The translations under genes were made by a program, and so were the position numbers. Shown here one piece after another: positions 8,799 through 16,417 of a stretch of 64,000 bases of DNA (its first letter is position 1; each line of letters begins with the position of its first letter). The notes below the pieces were generated by a model. That model searched no databases, was not told the DNA's origin, and worked only from the letters and a program-made list of their open reading frames with translations. Source of the DNA: Kitasatospora sp. GAS204B (GTDB taxonomy: Bacteria; Actinomycetota; Actinomycetes; Streptomycetales; Streptomycetaceae). The stretch spans positions 186,001 to 250,000 of the forward strand of contig NZ_JARZAG010000010.1 in NCBI RefSeq assembly GCF_029892155.1, given 5' to 3'.

Positions 8799-10664
8799 CT
8801 AACCCACCATCGACTCGATCAGCACCCCTGCCGGGCGGGAGGACCGAGCCGCCTCAGGCTCCTCGTCCACGGCACGCTCGCGACAGAAGACCCTCGGCAG
8901 CTCGGCGAGCCGGTAGGCGACCTCACCACCCGAGGTCCGCTCGGCCTCCACCAACCGCAGGTCCACCGCCTCCTCCAGCGCCTCCTCGGTCTCGTCCACC
9001 GAGAGTTCGGCAAGCTCCGCGCCCTGCACGGCGGTCACCGGGTGGCTGGTCGAGCGACCTATGCACCGGAAGACCCGCCGGGCCACGGGTCGAAGCCGGC
9101 GGTAGGGCTCCTCGAAGAGTGAGCGGGCACTGCGACCACCGCGTTCCAACTCGTCGAACCGGCGGGAGACCGGCTGGAGCAGGTCGACCAGACGCTGGAT
9201 ACTCCAGTGCGGCTTGGCAGCCAGGCGCATCCCGGCGCTGCTCACCGCGAGCGGCAGGTACCCGCAGAGCGCCACCAGCTGGCGGGCACTGGCGAGTTCC
9301 CGCTCGACGCGGCCGTCGCCCACGACCGAGACCAGGAGGTCGGTGGCATCCTGTTCCGTCAGCGGCGCCAACTGGACCAGGTGCCCCAGCCCCTTTCCGA
9401 CCAGCCGAGCGCGGCTGGTCGTGATCACCGCGCAGTTCGCCGCCCCGGGCGTCAGATCCCGCAGGGTCCTCTCGTCCGGAACGTCGTCCAGCACGATCAG
9501 CACCCGCCGCTCCGCCAGGGCGCTGCGGTATTCCGTGATCCGGTCGTCCAGCTTCTCGGGCACGTCCACGCCCAGGGCATGGAGGAGATGGGCGAGTGTC
9601 TCGCCGAAGTCCGCCTGCAGCAGACCGCTGCCGCGGAAATCCACGAAGAGCTGCCCGTCCTGAAAACGCTCCTTCAGCTGATGGGCGACGTGCACGGCGA
9701 GTGAGGTCTTCCCGATCCCGCCCTCGCCGGTCACGATGCAGACCGCCGGCCCGTTCGGTGCCGCGTCGTCCTGACGGGTCAGAATCCGCGCCATCGCCTC
9801 GGCGGGTCCATCCGTTCCGACCAGGATCCCGAGGGCGGGTGGAAGCTGACGCGGCACCGGTCGCTCCGGCGCCTCGGTCTGCTCCAGGAGTCGCGGAGCC
9901 GGCAAGGTGGGCAGGTCGAGGGCGGGATCCTCCGCCAGGATGGACTGCTCGACCCGCTGCAGCGTGGCGCTCGGCTCCAGGCCGAGCTCCTCGATCATCG
10001 TCCGCCGCGTCTGGCGGTACACCGCGAGTGCCTCGGCCTGACGGCCGGAGCGGTAGAGCGCGAGCATCAGTTGGGCGCGCAGCTGCTCCCGGAGCGGATG
10101 CTCGGTGATCAGGGCGGTCAGCTCCCCGACCATCTCGCGGTGGCGGCCGAGGCCGAGCTCCAGCTCGATGCACTCCTCCAGTGCCACCAGGCGCTGCTCG
10201 TTCAGCCGGGCCGCACCCGCACGCACCACCCGGCTGGACAGATCATCGAAGGCGGGGCCGCGCCACATGTCCAGGGCACGGCGCAGTTCACCGCAGGCCT
10301 GTTCCCGCTGCCCCTGCGCCGCCGCCGTCCGCGCCACTGCCACCACGTCGTTGAAGCCGTTGAGGTCCAGGGCATCGCGCGGGACGTCCAGCAGGTACCC
10401 CGAGGGGCGGGTGAGGATGATGCCGCTCGGCGCGCCCGCCGCGACGAGCGCCCGACGAAGCATCGAAACGCAGTTCTGCACCTGCTCCTTGGCGGTCGCG
10501 GGCGGCACGGTGTCCCACATCGTCTCGGTCAGGCGACTGACCGAGACCGTCCTTCCGGCGTTGAGGAGCAGCACAGCGAGAATGTGCCGCTGCCGCAGGC
10601 CGCCGACCTCGATGGTCTTCTCACTGGCCGTCATCTCCAACGGACCGAGCACCGAAAAGTACAT
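8799..10664 (-). CDS. AfsR/SARP-family transcriptional regulator with NB-ARC domain
   Basis: Likely pathway-level activator. The N-terminal ~95 residues are an OmpR-type winged helix (VLGPLEM, LRQRHILAVLLLNAG, SRLTETMW), followed by a bacterial transcriptional activation domain to ~250. An NB-ARC ATPase then has a P-loop GEGGIGKTS near 311 and a Walker B VLIVLDDV. At 621 residues it is shorter than full AfsR and lacks an obvious C-terminal TPR array. I start it at ATG 10664 because GGGAG lies 7 nt upstream and MYFSVLGPLE is the usual SARP beginning; an in-frame codon 66 nt earlier has no good RBS. It has its own promoter region downstream of the exporter terminator. SARPs bind heptameric direct repeats; I did not identify a convincing target here. 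Confidence 0.92.
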   Translation of the reverse strand: MYFSVLGPLEMTASEKTIEVGGLRQRHILAVLLLNAGRTVSVSRLTETMWDTVPPATAKEQVQNCVSMLRRALVAAGAPSGIILTRPSGYLLDVPRDALDLNGFNDVVAVARTAAAQGQREQACGELRRALDMWRGPAFDDLSSRVVRAGAARLNEQRLVALEECIELELGLGRHREMVGELTALITEHPLREQLRAQLMLALYRSGRQAEALAVYRQTRRTMIEELGLEPSATLQRVEQSILAEDPALDLPTLPAPRLLEQTEAPERPVPRQLPPALGILVGTDGPAEAMARILTRQDDAAPNGPAVCIVTGEGGIGKTSLAVHVAHQLKERFQDGQLFVDFRGSGLLQADFGETLAHLLHALGVDVPEKLDDRITEYRSALAERRVLIVLDDVPDERTLRDLTPGAANCAVITTSRARLVGKGLGHLVQLAPLTEQDATDLLVSVVGDGRVERELASARQLVALCGYLPLAVSSAGMRLAAKPHWSIQRLVDLLQPVSRRFDELERGGRSARSLFEEPYRRLRPVARRVFRCIGRSTSHPVTAVQGAELAELSVDETEEALEEAVDLRLVEAERTSGGEVAYRLAELPRVFCRERAVDEEPEAARSSRPAGVLIESMVG

Positions 10665-10886
10665 TTGAATCTCCCGGTAATAGCGCGTCCGGACACCGGA
10701 AGGCGACGCGAACAACCGGGTGGATCCCACCCTCGCCAGTAGGCTGCCCGCCGCTCAACCGCCGAACCTGCGGGTGATGCTGCCGCCAGCGCCTACTTTC
10801 CACCTCACGAGCCGCTACCACCGCTGCCATCAGCGGTACCGCGGTCGGCGGTCCAGGGTAGAGCGGACAAACCGCGACCGACCGAC

Positions 10887-10934
10887 GCCTTGGCCGCCGG
10901 TCCCCGCGACGTCGCGGGGACCGGCGGCCAAGGC
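10887..10934. terminator. 48-bp perfect palindrome, terminator of the exporter gene
   Basis: Two 24-base arms are exact reverse complements with no spacer, centred on GAC|GTC at 10910/10911. It starts 36 bases past the stop of the MFS gene. The rest of the 10665-10969 gap holds the regulator's upstream region, and I see no other gene in it. Confidence 0.7.
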
Positions 10935-10969
10935 GAAGCCGCTTCCGGCTCAGGCCGCGGTGGACCGGG

Positions 10970-12271
10970 TCAGCCGCCCGCCACCTGCTGCGGTTCGGGC
11001 GTGGCCTCGGCGGCCTCCGCGTCGACCGGCTTGGCCTCCTGGGGCTTGCGCAACGACCTGGCCGGCGAAAAGATCATGAAGAGTGGGGACGCGAGGTACG
11101 CACCGCAGCAGATCAGCAGGGAACCCCGCAGACCGACAGCAGTACCGAGCCAGCCACCCAGCACCGCCGAGACCGCCAGCAGACCCCAGGACAGCACGCT
11201 GGAGGCCGAACTGATGCGTCCGAGCATGCCGGCGGGGCTCGCGCTCTGGATCAGCGTCTGGGTCAGGCTCCCGTACACCGGCGCGATGAAGCCGAAGAGG
11301 AGCCACGGTGCGCTCACCACGAGCACCGAGACCGGACGGTGGCCGAGCAGCGGGAACGCGAACGACGCCAAGCCGTTGAGCAGGCCGGCGACGATCAGGG
11401 TCGGACCGAAACCGAACCGGCGGCCGATCGAGGCAGCCGACAGGGAGCCCGCGATGGCCCCCGCGCCGAACACCATGAACGGCACCGCTACCAAGGACGG
11501 CGCGAGGCCCAGGGTGCGGGTCAGGAAGAGGATGTAGACCGGGCCGAAGATGCCGTTCCCCAGGGCCAGTGCCCCGGTGCTCAGTACCGCCGGACGCAGG
11601 TACCGATTTCCGAACAGCGTGCGCAGGCCTTCCCCGATGTCCTGCCGAAGCGTCGTCTCACGTCGCTCCGGCTGCTTCCGTGCCTCCTGCTCGGGCAGCC
11701 GGAACATGAACAGCGCCGAGACGAGATAGGAGAGCGAGTCGACCACCAACGCGACCGGAGCGGTCAGCACTCCGACCAGCCAGCCACCGAGGCCGGGGCC
11801 CGCGACATAGGAAACGGACTGGCTCAGCCGGGTCAGACTGTTTCCCTCGACCAGCTGTTCCTCGTCGATGAGTTCGGGCAGGACCGCGGAGGACGCGGAA
11901 TTCGCGAACACCGTGCAGACTCCGACGCACAGCACCACGAAGGCCAGGCCCATGAAATTCAGGACGTGACACCAGGCGCATATCGGTACGATCGCCAGCA
12001 GTCCGAAGCGGAGCAGATCCGTGAGGATCAGCGTGCGCCGATGCGAGGACCGGTCCACCCAACTCCCCGCCTGGAGCCCGATCACCAGCCAGGGCAGGAA
12101 CCCGAGGGCGGACAGCAGGCCCATCTGAAAGGTCGAGACCTTCAGATAGACGGCCGAGGTGAGCGGCATGGCGATCTCCGTCACTGCGGTGCCCATCACC
12201 GAAATGCTCTGGCCGATCCAGAGATTCCGGAACCGAGCCTGGCGCCTCAGGGTGTTGACCATCATCCTCAA
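10970..12271 (-). CDS. MFS exporter, probable product efflux
   Basis: A 433-residue protein with alternating hydrophobic segments consistent with about 12 membrane helices. It belongs to the EntS/MFS_3 group: the loop after TM2 carries DRSSHRR, matching the MFS D-R-x-x-R-R signature. It lies between the pathway regulator and the formyltransferase/ATP-grasp pair, divergent from the latter, so export or self-resistance for the cluster product is the natural role (inference from context). The start is ambiguous, since Met1, Met3 and Met4 are all possible. The C-terminal tail is rich in Ala, Glu and Pro. Confidence 0.87.
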   Translation of the reverse strand: MRMMVNTLRRQARFRNLWIGQSISVMGTAVTEIAMPLTSAVYLKVSTFQMGLLSALGFLPWLVIGLQAGSWVDRSSHRRTLILTDLLRFGLLAIVPICAWCHVLNFMGLAFVVLCVGVCTVFANSASSAVLPELIDEEQLVEGNSLTRLSQSVSYVAGPGLGGWLVGVLTAPVALVVDSLSYLVSALFMFRLPEQEARKQPERRETTLRQDIGEGLRTLFGNRYLRPAVLSTGALALGNGIFGPVYILFLTRTLGLAPSLVAVPFMVFGAGAIAGSLSAASIGRRFGFGPTLIVAGLLNGLASFAFPLLGHRPVSVLVVSAPWLLFGFIAPVYGSLTQTLIQSASPAGMLGRISSASSVLSWGLLAVSAVLGGWLGTAVGLRGSLLICCGAYLASPLFMIFSPARSLRKPQEAKPVDAEAAEATPEPQQVAGG

Positions 12272-12513
12272 AGCATCCTCCCCAAGTCCTCTACGTCAGC
12301 GTACGATCGCCCCGAGTAAATCAGCCGCTCCAATGCAGGACAAGGCCGCGCGATCACCTCGGGGATCGTCAATGGTTCGCCGATGGCGCCCTGATGACAC
12401 TTCGATGGGAAATCCCTGGATTATTTCTCTGCAGAAATTTCTCACGAAGGCGCACGGAGCGGACCCCGATGCGCCGCCTCTCCGATCCAGACAAATCCCT
12501 GAGAAGGGCAATC
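12272..12513. promoter_or_regulatory. Divergent promoter region, exporter / formyltransferase
   Basis: A 242-base gap between divergent genes. It contains an AT-rich near-palindrome at 12423-12438 (ATTTCTCTGCAGAAAT), unusual in this DNA and operator-like, and a GCCCCGAG...CTCGGGGA inverted repeat further left. GAGAAGGG at 12501-12508 is the ribosome site that fixes the downstream ATG at 12514. No core promoter can be assigned with confidence. Confidence 0.4.
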
Positions 12514-14172
12514 ATGGCGGACCGCCAAGTATTCTCCGGACACTCCGAATCAGTACCGGACAGGATCGGCAGACCACTCCACTGCTGGTTGGCGGGCAGG
12601 GGCGCACTTGTCATCGAGTGCGGCGAACGCCTGCTCGCACGCGGACATCGGGTCGGCGGAATGGCCGGCGAACGGGGCCCGGCCAGAGAGTGGGCAGAAC
12701 GACGCGGCGTCCCCACCGCCGACCACACCCGCGGCCTGGGCGGACCGCGGCCCGACTACCTGTTCAGCATCGCCAATCCCGAGGTACTCACCGGCGCCGA
12801 ACTAGCACTGCCTGGCAAGCTGGCGATCAACTTCCACAGCTCTCCGCTGCCGCGCTACGCCGGTGTGAACCAGATGCCCTGGGCGCTGGTGAACGGCGAG
12901 CAGGAATACGGCACCACCTGGCACACGATGCGGGAGCGTCTCGACAGCGGCGACATCCTGGTCCAGCGGACGTTTCCGGTCGCAGCCGACGAGACCACCC
13001 TGACCCTGAGCATCAAGTGCTACGACGACGGCCTGGCCGGCTTCGACGAGCTGCTGGCGCAGCTGGAGCAGCAGCGTCTGCGACCACGGGCCCAGGACCT
13101 GGAGCAGCGCTCCTACTACTCCCGTCGACGCCGTCTGCCGGCAGCCGGGCTGGTCGCGGCCGGTCAGCCCGCCGAGGAGATCGAACGCTGGTGCCGGGCG
13201 GCCGACATGGGTCCGACGGACAACGCCTTCGGCGCCCCCAAGATCCTGGTGGGCGACTCACTGGCGGTACTCACGAAAGTCACCTCGCGGGCAGCCTCCG
13301 ACGAGGATCGCAGCGGTCTCGTGGTGCCCGCTGATCCGGGCACGCTCGCACTCACCACGGGTGGCGGCGATCTCGTCATCCACCGGGTTCGCGGCCTGGA
13401 CGGCGTCGAGCTGTCGGGGGCCGAGTGGGCCTCGGCCCTCGGCATCGAGGCCGGCCGGCATCTCGACCTCCCCGGCCACGACCTGGCCCGGCTCGCTGGT
13501 GAGTGCGACACCGGGTTCAACCGCCACGAGAGCGGTTGGGCAGCTGTGCTGGCAACGGTCCAGCCGATGTCCGAGCACCTGCCGCTGGGGGCTTCGACCG
13601 GATCGCTGCCGCCGGACTCCCACACGGCCACCGTCCGGCTCCCCCCGGCGGCCCGGCCGGCCACCCGCACCCGCGAGGGCCGACGAGAGTGGCTGACCGC
13701 CGCGGCGCTGGGCTGGGCCGCCTACGCGGCGGGCTTCGGCGGACGGCAGCAGACCTTCTGGTGGAGCGAACCATCCGTCCGAGCCGCAGTCGGCCCCTTG
13801 GACCAGCTGTTCGCGACAGCCGTGCCGGTCACCCTCGACACCGACGACGCCGAGATCGAGTCCACGGGCTCCGCCGCCGTACGGCAAGCCGCCGCTCAGG
13901 GCACGTTCCTGCGTGACATCGCCGTGCGCCGAGCAGGCGTCCCGCCGCAAGCCCCGCGCCCGACCATCGTCTTCGCCCTGGACACCGGTCCGCTCGGGCT
14001 GCGCCCGGCACCGCGGATCACCGTCTGCCTGAACGTGGACGAAGACCGGTTGCACGTCATGGCGCCGGATTCCGACACGTCTTTCACTGTGGCGGCAGTC
14101 CTCGCTGCCGCGCTCACCACCCGGGCCCAACGCGTTCAAAGCGGCGGCTCCCGGCAGGAAGGACTCCAATGA
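12514..14172 (+). CDS. Formyltransferase with an added C-terminal half-condensation-like domain
   Basis: A 552-residue protein. Residues ~20-190 are a methionyl-tRNA-formyltransferase-type domain that uses 10-formyl-THF. INFHSSPLPRYAG and DSGDIL place the catalytic triad at Asn106, His108 and Asp144, the same numbers known for E. coli Fmt. Residues ~220-330 resemble the C-terminal formyltransferase subdomain (PGTLALTTGGGDL). The last ~220 residues are not part of Fmt; patterns such as REWLTAAALGWAAYAAG and GTFLRDIAVRRAGV resemble the C-lobe of a condensation domain without HHxxxD. Such FT domains occur in NRPS loading regions, where they formylate a carrier-bound amino acid. The start at 12514 is chosen for its RBS; frame-compatible ATGs at 12394 and 12469 lack one. 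The stop overlaps the next start (ATGA). Confidence 0.85.
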   Translation: MADRQVFSGHSESVPDRIGRPLHCWLAGRGALVIECGERLLARGHRVGGMAGERGPAREWAERRGVPTADHTRGLGGPRPDYLFSIANPEVLTGAELALPGKLAINFHSSPLPRYAGVNQMPWALVNGEQEYGTTWHTMRERLDSGDILVQRTFPVAADETTLTLSIKCYDDGLAGFDELLAQLEQQRLRPRAQDLEQRSYYSRRRRLPAAGLVAAGQPAEEIERWCRAADMGPTDNAFGAPKILVGDSLAVLTKVTSRAASDEDRSGLVVPADPGTLALTTGGGDLVIHRVRGLDGVELSGAEWASALGIEAGRHLDLPGHDLARLAGECDTGFNRHESGWAAVLATVQPMSEHLPLGASTGSLPPDSHTATVRLPPAARPATRTREGRREWLTAAALGWAAYAAGFGGRQQTFWWSEPSVRAAVGPLDQLFATAVPVTLDTDDAEIESTGSAAVRQAAAQGTFLRDIAVRRAGVPPQAPRPTIVFALDTGPLGLRPAPRITVCLNVDEDRLHVMAPDSDTSFTVAAVLAAALTTRAQRVQSGGSRQEGLQ

Positions 14173-15443
14173 ACGCTGACACCGCACTGCCGACCCTCGC
14201 CCTGGTCTACGGGTTCGGTTCGGTCAGCCCGATCAGCATCATCCAGGCCGCGCAGACGGACGCCCGGCTGCTGTTCCTCATCGACGGGCAGGACCCGCAC
14301 TGCCGCACGATGCGCCCTGTCCTGGAGGCGCTGGCGCCGACTGTCGACTACAGCACCGCCGAGGACCTGGCGTCGGCGTGTACCGAGGCATCGGAGAGCC
14401 CGGTCCGCGGCATCCTGACGTTCAGTGACTCACTGGTGCGCACCACGGCTGGGCTGGCCGCTCGCCTCGGCCTCCCCTACCACCGGCTCGAGACGGCCGC
14501 CGCACTGACCGACAAGTCGCGCCAGCGCGCCCTGCTGAACGCGGCCGGCGTGAGCGTGACGCGACAGGTCTCCGTTGCCGACAGCTCCGAGCTGGCGGCA
14601 GCCGCGGCAACGGTCGGCTACCCGGTGGTCGTCAAGCCCGTGCACGGCGACTCCGGCCGGTACACGCTGTGCTGTACCGACAAGGACGAGCTGGCGCAGG
14701 CCGTCGAGACCGTCCTGCCCGAGCGGCTGGGGGACGGCCCGCACAGCTGGGAGGTCGAGGAGCTGCTGACACCGGGGCGCCATCCGTTCGGTGACTGGCT
14801 CGGTGACTACGTGTCGGTGGAGTCGGTCACCGATGCGTCGGGGACCTGGCACTTCGCGGTCAGCGACAAGCTGCCGCTCGCCGCTCCCTTCCGCGAGCAC
14901 GGGACGATCATCCCCGGCATGCTGCCCCAGGAGCTCCGGGACGAGGTCACGGCGATGGCAGCGGCAGCGGTGCGGGCGCTGGGCGTCGACATCGGCATCA
15001 CCCATACCGAGCTCAAGCTGACGCCGCAGGGACCACGGGTGATCGAGGTGAACGGCCGCCTGGGCGGCGGGATCGCCCAGCTGATGAACCGGTGCTCGGA
15101 CCTCGATCCGGTACGGCTGGCGGTCCGCACCGCGGTCGGCTACCCGGTGGACCGGCGGCCTGTGGTGTTCGACGGCTCGGCGCTGTTCTACCTCGCCCTG
15201 CCGCCGCAGCAGCGCGTGCGGGTCCGGAGCGCGGCACCCGCCTCCCGGTTCCTGCGCCACCCCCGGGTGTGGGACGTGGATGTGTTCGTCCAGCCCGGCA
15301 CGGTCCTCGACTGGCGCAACGGCCTGAAGGACCGCGCGTTCACGATCCGGGCCGAGGGCGCGGACCACACGGAGATCGCCGAGGTGGTCCGCTGGCTGGA
15401 CCACGCCTGCGCGGAGGGCATCGAGTACGAACCCGCCGACTGA
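14169..15443 (+). CDS. ATP-grasp ligase
   Basis: A 424-residue ATP-grasp enzyme of the carboxylate-amine/amino-acid ligase type, which forms amide bonds via an acyl-phosphate. Visible marks are the nucleotide-binding stretch VGYPVVVKPVHGDSG (~residues 150-165), ELKLTPQGPRVIEVNGRLGGG (~280-300) with the metal-binding E-x-N, and a C-terminal lid region. The start overlaps the formyltransferase stop by 4 nt, so the two are translationally coupled and should act on the same intermediate. It could ligate an amino acid to a free intermediate, build a precursor, or release the chain; the sequence does not decide. The substrate is unknown. Confidence 0.85.
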   Translation: MNADTALPTLALVYGFGSVSPISIIQAAQTDARLLFLIDGQDPHCRTMRPVLEALAPTVDYSTAEDLASACTEASESPVRGILTFSDSLVRTTAGLAARLGLPYHRLETAAALTDKSRQRALLNAAGVSVTRQVSVADSSELAAAAATVGYPVVVKPVHGDSGRYTLCCTDKDELAQAVETVLPERLGDGPHSWEVEELLTPGRHPFGDWLGDYVSVESVTDASGTWHFAVSDKLPLAAPFREHGTIIPGMLPQELRDEVTAMAAAAVRALGVDIGITHTELKLTPQGPRVIEVNGRLGGGIAQLMNRCSDLDPVRLAVRTAVGYPVDRRPVVFDGSALFYLALPPQQRVRVRSAAPASRFLRHPRVWDVDVFVQPGTVLDWRNGLKDRAFTIRAEGADHTEIAEVVRWLDHACAEGIEYEPAD

Positions 15444-15475
15444 GCCGCTCACGCCGGCCGGACGCGCCAAAAACC

Positions 15476-15517
15476 GCGGGAGCGTGCCGTGTTCTGCTGA
15501 ACACGGCACGCTCCCGC
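15476..15517. terminator. Bidirectional hairpin terminator
   Basis: Perfect 19-bp stem (15476-15494 with 15499-15517) and a TGCT loop, between the convergent ATP-grasp and SDR genes. Confidence 0.85.
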
Positions 15518-15523
15518 AGGTTC

Positions 15524-16309
15524 TCAGGGAAGGTTGAAGCCACCGTCGACCGCGAGGTTGACCCCGGTGATCCAGGCAGCCGCCGGGCTGCAGAGGAACG
15601 TGGCCGCGTGCGCGATGTCGTCCTCGGTCCCGAGCCGCCCGAGTGGAATCCGGCCGAGCACATCGGCGAACGCGTCACCGGAGTCGGCCAGCCCGAGCAT
15701 GTTCGCGGCCGCACCGGCAGTCGGCACCGGCCCCGGGCCGATGCCGTTGACCCGAATGCCGTGCTTCCCCCACTCACCGGCCCAGCTCCGGGTCAGCGAC
15801 AGGACTCCCGCCTTGGCCGCGCCGGCGTGCGAGAAGCCGGGGAAGCCGCGTTCGGCATCGACCATGCTGATGTTGAGGATGCTCCCGCGGGCAGCCTCGA
15901 TCATGTCGTTGGCGAAGGCCCTCGTCACGTTGAAGGTGCCGACGAGGTCGATGTCCAGGACCGTCGAGAAGGCCCGCCGGGTCATCCGCTCCGCCGCCAT
16001 CTTGAAGTTGGCGGCCGCGTTGTTGACCAGGATCGTCGGTACCCCCACCGCACCGAGCACGTGCTCGCGCAGCAGGTCGATGCGCTCCTCGTCCCGGACG
16101 TCGCAGAGGAAGCCGCCCGGTGTTCGACCGGTCCGCTCCGCGATACCGGTCATGGCCTGCTCCAGTCGCTCGGGCCTGCGGGCCACGATCACGACCTCGC
16201 ATCCCAGCCTGGTGAAGCCTTCCGCGATCGCCAGGCCGATGCCGCTGGAACCACCTGTCACCACGGCGGTCTGACCGGCCAACAACCCGTCGGCGAATAT
16301 TCGGCTCAC
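15524..16309 (-). CDS. SDR oxidoreductase of the 2,4-dienoyl-CoA reductase type
   Basis: A 261-residue short-chain dehydrogenase/reductase. The nucleotide-binding motif TGGSSGIG is at ~15-22, NNAAANF at ~90, and IRVNGIGPGP follows the active region. The normal Tyr-x-x-x-Lys is absent: the lysine lies in SHAGAAKAG with Ala at the Tyr position. HAGAAKA is characteristic of the 2,4-dienoyl-CoA reductase/trans-2-enoyl-CoA reductase branch of SDRs (established for that family), not of FabG ketoreductases. I use GTG 16309 because GGAG/GGGAG lies just upstream and the coding start SRIFADGLLAGQTAVVTGG is typical. It lies downstream of the KR-DH PKS; a trans-acting reduction of an enoyl or dienoyl intermediate is plausible but inferred. 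Confidence 0.85.
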   Translation of the reverse strand: MSRIFADGLLAGQTAVVTGGSSGIGLAIAEGFTRLGCEVVIVARRPERLEQAMTGIAERTGRTPGGFLCDVRDEERIDLLREHVLGAVGVPTILVNNAAANFKMAAERMTRRAFSTVLDIDLVGTFNVTRAFANDMIEAARGSILNISMVDAERGFPGFSHAGAAKAGVLSLTRSWAGEWGKHGIRVNGIGPGPVPTAGAAANMLGLADSGDAFADVLGRIPLGRLGTEDDIAHAATFLCSPAAAWITGVNLAVDGGFNLP

Positions 16310-16369
16310 GCTCCCACTCCTGATCTTCGATTGCGGCCGGCCGCACCGGCCTGGGGCCCGATCGCCAGG

Positions 16370-16403
16370 GGTGCTCCGGGCGGCACGATCCGCCCGGAGC
16401 ACC
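16370..16403 (-). terminator. Hairpin between the PKS and SDR genes
   Basis: A 14-bp perfect stem (16370-16383 with 16390-16403) and a 6-nt loop, 15 bases past the PKS stop on the minus strand. It suggests the NRPS-PKS transcript is at least partly ended before the SDR gene. Confidence 0.65.
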
Positions 16404-16417
16404 CAGGTCTGCCACGG

